Shown in pieces: positions 35,997-40,221 of a DNA stretch of 40,221 nt. Both the position numbers and the translations under genes were made by a program. Numbering within the stretch: the stretch's first letter is position 1; every line of letters begins with the position of its first letter. The notes beneath the pieces were generated by a model. The model ran no database searches. It was not told where the DNA came from and saw only the letters and a list, made by a program, of their open reading frames with translations. This DNA is from Candidatus Kaiserbacteria bacterium (lineage in GTDB: Bacteria; Patescibacteriota; Minisyncoccia; Phycocordibacterales; Phycocordibacteraceae): NCBI GenBank assembly GCA_023264445.1, contig JAHFMN010000001.1, positions 29,707-69,927 of the forward strand. The letters are read 5' to 3'.

Positions 35997-38753
35997 ATGG
36001 AATCAACGCCGAAGTTGTCCACGCCCGAAGAGGAGCTCGCATACTTGCGCGAACAGATCGCACGGAAAGAAGCGGAACTCGCCGAGGGAACCCCTGACCG
36101 CGCACAAATCATTTCAGAAAAAATAATCGAGCATCACGCGGCACCGGCAAAAATCCTTGCAAAAGAGTACCGCGTGAGCGAAGCGACGAAAAAGAGCGAA
36201 GCGGAGGCGATACTCGCTGAGCTCAATCTCGGCGGGGGAGCGGCTGCCATCGACGCTTTGCGCCACACGATGGAGGAAAAAGGCATCAAGAATGCGCTCG
36301 CGGTAGCGGAAAAGCTCCACGATCCGCACATATCTGACGATTTCCACCGCTACCTGGTGCGCTATATCGGCGCAGGCATGTCTGTCTCGGGACTCGATGA
36401 AAAGGCGCCCCGCTTCCAGGCCCTCCGCATGACGCTCTTTGAGATCGCCCTTCCGGGACCAAAGAGCGTAGAACCGGGCGCCCGCGAGAAGTCGCTCAAG
36501 GAGCTCATTTCCGCGATGGAGCAACTTTATGCGGGGCTTTTATCGGTTGATAGTGCCGCAAGCGGCGAGTCCCGCTACTTCGCGCTTGAGCTTGCAGTCC
36601 CTGCAGATAGTCCCGAGCTCCAGTTTTATGCCGCAGTGCCGAACAGCAAGCGCGCCCTTTTTGAAAAACAGCTACTCGCCGTATTTCCTGATGCGCACCT
36701 GGTGCCGCAGCCATTTGATTACAACGTATTCGCTCATGGAGGAACGTCGCTCGCTTCGACCGCATCCTTCGCTGAGCATCCCGCGCTCCCGCTCAAGGAT
36801 TACAGCGATTTCGATTACGATCCATTGAATGCGATTACCAATGCCTTTGCCAAGATAGAGCACACCGGCGAGGGCGCCGCGCTCCAGATAATCATCGAGC
36901 CGCGCGGTGAGCGGCACGTGAAGCACTACCGCAAGATTTTGCAGGCACTGCGCAAGGGTGAAAAGCATTCTGCGGCCTTTCGGACGCCCGAGACCATGCT
37001 TGGAGAATTCACGCGGGACATCGGCAAAGCATTCTTCGGCAGCAAGCCGAAAGATGTTGAAAAGGCGAAAGAGGCGGAGACTCGCCAGGTAGAGGCGAAC
37101 AAAGCGTATATCGAGCAGCTGGAAAAAAAGATAGCCGCGCCGATCGTCGGCGCCACTATTCGTCTCGTCGTCTCCTCCGGCAATGAGCGCACGGCTGAGC
37201 AGGTGCTCGGCGATCTTGAGGCGGCGTTCAATCAGTTTGCGAACACGCAAGGGAATCGGCTGCGCTTTACGCGCGAGACAGGGCACCGTGCCGAACAGGT
37301 ATTTGATAATTTCTCTTTCCGATTACCGGATTCATCCGCGCTCCCGCTCTCGCTTCGAGAGCTTACGACGATGTATCACTTCCCGCCGTCGGGCATCGAG
37401 AGCTCGCCGCACTTGAAGCAATCGCGCTTCACGCACGCTCCCGCGCCGCTTTCTCTACCGAAGACCGGCGTCCTGCTCGGAGCCAACACCTATCGCGGGC
37501 AGGAGACGCCTATCTATCTTGATCCCGAAGATCGCCTGCGCCATCTCTATATCATCGGCCAGACGGGCACCGGTAAGACCGGGCTCATGAAGTCAATGAT
37601 TATGCAGGACATTAAGAATGGCGAGGGGTGCTGCTTCATTGACCCCCACGGCTCCGACATCCTGGATATTCTCGCCGCCGTGCCGCCCGAGCGATACCAG
37701 GATGTCATCTACTTCGATCCGGCCGACCTCTCCCGCCCCTTCGCGCTTAATTTCCTCGAATACGACCTCTCGCGCCCGGAACAGAAGACCTTCATCGTGA
37801 ATGAGCTTCTCGCTATCTTCCATCGCCTGTATGGGGATGTGCCGGAAAGCATGGGCCCGGCCTTTGAGCAGTATTTCCGCAACGCGACCCTGCTCGTCAT
37901 GGAAGATCCGGGCACCGGTTCAACTATCCTCGACATTGCGCGCGTGCTCTCCAACAGCGAGTTCCGCCGGCAGAAGCTCGCAAAGAGCATGAATCCCGTG
38001 GTGAATCAGTTCTGGAACGAAATCGCTACGAAGGCGGGCGGTGAAGCATCGCTCGAGAATATCGTCCCGTACATCACCAACAAATTCGATGACTTCACGG
38101 CAAACGATTTCATCCGCCCCATCGTCGGGCAGCAGGAATCCTCCTTCAAGTTCCGCGAAGTGATGGACTCGAAGAAGATACTGCTCATCAATCTCTCGAA
38201 AGGCCGCCTCGGCGAACGCAATGCGAATCTTCTCGGTCTCATTATCGTGGGCAAGCTCTTCATGGCGGCACTTTCGCGTGCAGATAATTCGCGCGCATCG
38301 CATTCGCCATTCTATCTCTACATCGATGAGTTCCAGAACGTCACCACGGACTCCATCCCCGGCATCCTCTCCGAAGCGCGCAAATATAAGCTTGCGCTCA
38401 CGATGGCGCACCAGTTCCTCAATCAGATAGAGGAGAAGACGCGCAATGCGGTCTTCGGGAACGTCGGCAATATGGCGATCTTCCGCGTGGGCGAGGAAGA
38501 TGCGGAGTTCTTCGCCAAGCAGTTCGCTCCGGTGTTTGAGACGCTTGATTTCGTGAATATAGAAAACAGGAACGCGTACGTGAAGATTCTGGCGGGCGGT
38601 GTTCCGCAAAAGCCCTTCGACATGAGGACGATGGACCTGCCGCAAGGGAACCCCGTCCAGGTTGATGATCTCGTGCACCTCTCATCGCTCACCTACGGCC
38701 GCGACCGTGCTACCGTAGAGACTATGATTCACGAACGCTATCTCTCGCAATAA
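35997..38753 (+). CDS. Large VirD4/TraG-like (HerA/FtsK-clade) ATPase
   Basis: The 918-residue protein has a charged, partly coiled-coil N-terminus (about 1-60), a long middle region (about 100-490) and a C-terminal motor: Walker A G521-QTGTGKT (YIIGQTGTGKTGLMKSM), FIDPHGSD, Walker B YLYID777-E778-FQNV, and an MAHQFLNQIEE sensor helix. This matches VirD4/TraG coupling and DUF87-type ATPases that move DNA or protein through a membrane. No other conjugation gene is nearby, so it may serve DNA transfer, pili or an as yet unnamed secretion process. TATACT lies 7 nt before the ATG. The next gene starts 3 nt after its stop. Confidence 0.85.
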   Translation: MESTPKLSTPEEELAYLREQIARKEAELAEGTPDRAQIISEKIIEHHAAPAKILAKEYRVSEATKKSEAEAILAELNLGGGAAAIDALRHTMEEKGIKNALAVAEKLHDPHISDDFHRYLVRYIGAGMSVSGLDEKAPRFQALRMTLFEIALPGPKSVEPGAREKSLKELISAMEQLYAGLLSVDSAASGESRYFALELAVPADSPELQFYAAVPNSKRALFEKQLLAVFPDAHLVPQPFDYNVFAHGGTSLASTASFAEHPALPLKDYSDFDYDPLNAITNAFAKIEHTGEGAALQIIIEPRGERHVKHYRKILQALRKGEKHSAAFRTPETMLGEFTRDIGKAFFGSKPKDVEKAKEAETRQVEANKAYIEQLEKKIAAPIVGATIRLVVSSGNERTAEQVLGDLEAAFNQFANTQGNRLRFTRETGHRAEQVFDNFSFRLPDSSALPLSLRELTTMYHFPPSGIESSPHLKQSRFTHAPAPLSLPKTGVLLGANTYRGQETPIYLDPEDRLRHLYIIGQTGTGKTGLMKSMIMQDIKNGEGCCFIDPHGSDILDILAAVPPERYQDVIYFDPADLSRPFALNFLEYDLSRPEQKTFIVNELLAIFHRLYGDVPESMGPAFEQYFRNATLLVMEDPGTGSTILDIARVLSNSEFRRQKLAKSMNPVVNQFWNEIATKAGGEASLENIVPYITNKFDDFTANDFIRPIVGQQESSFKFREVMDSKKILLINLSKGRLGERNANLLGLIIVGKLFMAALSRADNSRASHSPFYLYIDEFQNVTTDSIPGILSEARKYKLALTMAHQFLNQIEEKTRNAVFGNVGNMAIFRVGEEDAEFFAKQFAPVFETLDFVNIENRNAYVKILAGGVPQKPFDMRTMDLPQGNPVQVDDLVHLSSLTYGRDRATVETMIHERYLSQ

Positions 38754-38756
38754 AGT

Positions 38757-39248
38757 ATGTCTGAAGGCCTTCCTAAGTCTCCAGAGATTCCTTCCGAGCT
38801 CGCACGCATCTACGGTGATGCAGTTCCCGCGAGAGTTCTTGAAATGTATGCGAAGCTCAAGAGTAAAGGAAAAAGGGAAAGCTATCTGGCTACATTAACT
38901 ACCGATGAAGAGGAGAAAAAGAAGAAAAGACAAACGAGAGAGAAACCTTTCGACCCGCATTCCGTGGCCAGTGCTTTAACCATCGAAGACCAGAAACGAG
39001 CTCAGGAAATGCGAAGATATTTAGAAAAAGGAGGTATTATTTCTCCAGAATTAGTGCAATCAAAAGATGTAAATATTGAAGGTATTCGAATCAATCAATA
39101 TAGGCCGCACCCGAAGATGCAAGGCGATATGGATAGGATGGCCAGCGAAGCAGAATCATCGGTCTCGGAGGGAAAAGGCGAGCGCACGCCGCAGGAATGG
39201 CGCGAGGAGTTGCGCAAGACCATTGAAGGCGAGGGGAATAACCCATGA
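38757..39248 (+). CDS. Hydrophilic partner of the VirD4-like ATPase
   Basis: The 163-residue protein is highly charged and helical (EEEKKKKRQTREK; DQKRAQEMRRYLEKGG), with no signal or membrane span. It starts 3 nt after the ATPase gene, so co-expression is nearly certain; an adaptor or regulatory subunit is a reasonable inference. Family not recognised. Codon use in its middle is AT-richer than the ATPase. Confidence 0.65.
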   Translation: MSEGLPKSPEIPSELARIYGDAVPARVLEMYAKLKSKGKRESYLATLTTDEEEKKKKRQTREKPFDPHSVASALTIEDQKRAQEMRRYLEKGGIISPELVQSKDVNIEGIRINQYRPHPKMQGDMDRMASEAESSVSEGKGERTPQEWREELRKTIEGEGNNP

Positions 39249-39284
39249 TATACTAGCGCCCATACCGGGTATAATTAATCGCAT

Positions 39285-39818
39285 ATGAAACCAACTCAAA
39301 CTGGAATCGCCACTGCGCTTGCGCTCGTCGTCGTTATCATGTTCTTCGTTCTTCCAAGCCTCTGGCCTTTCGGGTCTTTCGGCTCGGCGGACCAGACGGC
39401 TTCTTTGAACACTGACAACGGGACGGTCGCCGGAACTTCTACTCAAACAACTTCAACAACTATGCCAACTGAAAATGTAACCGAATTGCAGGTAACCGAT
39501 GAAGTCGTCGGCACGGGCGCTACCGCAGCAGCAGGCGACAGCATCACGGTGAATTATGTCGGGTCTCTGACCAACGGCACCGTCTTCGACGCTTCCGCAA
39601 ATCACGGCACCACCGGCTTCACCTTCAGTCTCGGGACCGGACAGGTTATCAAGGGTTGGGATCAAGGTATCGTCGGTATGAAGGAAGGCGGCAAGCGTGT
39701 GCTCGTCATCCCCGCGTCGCTTGCATACGGCGAGCAGGCAGTCGGTGATGTTATTCCTGCAAACTCCACACTTGTTTTTGAAGTCGAGCTCTTGAAGGTG
39801 CAAAAAGCCGCTCATTAG
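39285..39818 (+). CDS. Membrane-anchored FKBP-type peptidyl-prolyl isomerase
   Basis: The 177-residue protein has a membrane anchor (about 8-25), a Thr/Ser-rich linker and an FKBP domain (84-171) with the active-site aromatics and acid in place: Y91, F101-D102, W125 and Y148. It catalyses proline isomerisation in exported proteins, complementing the DsbA-like enzyme as an extracellular folding helper. TATAAT lies 9 nt before the ATG. Confidence 0.93.
   Translation: MKPTQTGIATALALVVVIMFFVLPSLWPFGSFGSADQTASLNTDNGTVAGTSTQTTSTTMPTENVTELQVTDEVVGTGATAAAGDSITVNYVGSLTNGTVFDASANHGTTGFTFSLGTGQVIKGWDQGIVGMKEGGKRVLVIPASLAYGEQAVGDVIPANSTLVFEVELLKVQKAAH

Positions 39819-40221
<403 letters not shown>

Overview
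The window looks like a chromosome segment of a Candidate Phyla Radiation (Patescibacteria) bacterium, most likely a Parcubacteria-type lineage. This is inferred from gene content and style: very tight packing with many 4-nt ATGA overlaps, short versions of core proteins (DnaX without its zinc module, a Rel without a C-terminal ACT domain), many one-pass membrane-anchored surface proteins, a surface protein with a C-terminal peptidoglycan-binding domain, and a solitary PaaX/Cas2-like gene. No rRNA or other taxonomic marker was read directly, so the placement is not proven.

Layout. 1-4 kb: surface proteins (the end of a large MBG-repeat protein, an SCP/CAP protein, a 30-residue membrane peptide and an anchored class A beta-lactamase-like hydrolase). 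4-5.7 kb: an FAD-linked D-lactate/glycolate oxidase type enzyme. 5.8-9.8 kb: an AT-richer accessory segment with a PaaX/Cas2-like gene bracketed exactly by long palindromes and a 953-residue secreted LCAT-like lipase. 9.8-11.3 kb: two self-contained units (a HAD phosphatase and an orphan gene) with textbook promoters. 11.4-22.6 kb: housekeeping block (tRNA-Leu, parB, rel, topA, an EEP phosphatase, dprA, serS, an ftsQ-like gene, dus, a 64-residue orphan, dnaX). 22.6-25.5 kb: an AT-richer island beginning with a GIY-YIG nuclease one base from tRNA-Gln, followed by a hairpin-rich insertion that duplicates the tRNA 3' end, then small membrane proteins and an M23 peptidase. 25.5-35 kb: membrane and stress genes (TspO, a CPH-type copper ATPase, two Nudix hydrolases, an anchored DsbA, ZIP, a YvlD-like protein) mixed with orphan secreted proteins. 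35-40.2 kb: DedA, a large VirD4/TraG-like ATPase with a small partner, an anchored FKBP isomerase and the start of tgt.

Two expression styles run through the window. At least 23 genes have a sigma70-like -10 hexamer (TATACT, TATAAT, TACAAT and variants) only 6-10 nt before the start codon, with no Shine-Dalgarno site and no convincing -35; this implies leaderless or near-leaderless mRNAs. A second set of mostly orphan genes has AGGAGG-type ribosome sites, TTGACA-like -35 boxes exactly 17 nt from the -10, and their own terminators. The proximal -10 rule was used to choose many of the starts given here.

The best candidate for an undescribed system is the palindrome-bracketed PaaX/Cas2-like gene at 5808-6468. 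A third copy of its palindrome stands alone at 31757-31800 and carries paired arm changes that keep it perfect. The hairpin-rich tRNA-Gln insertion (22938-23118) is second.
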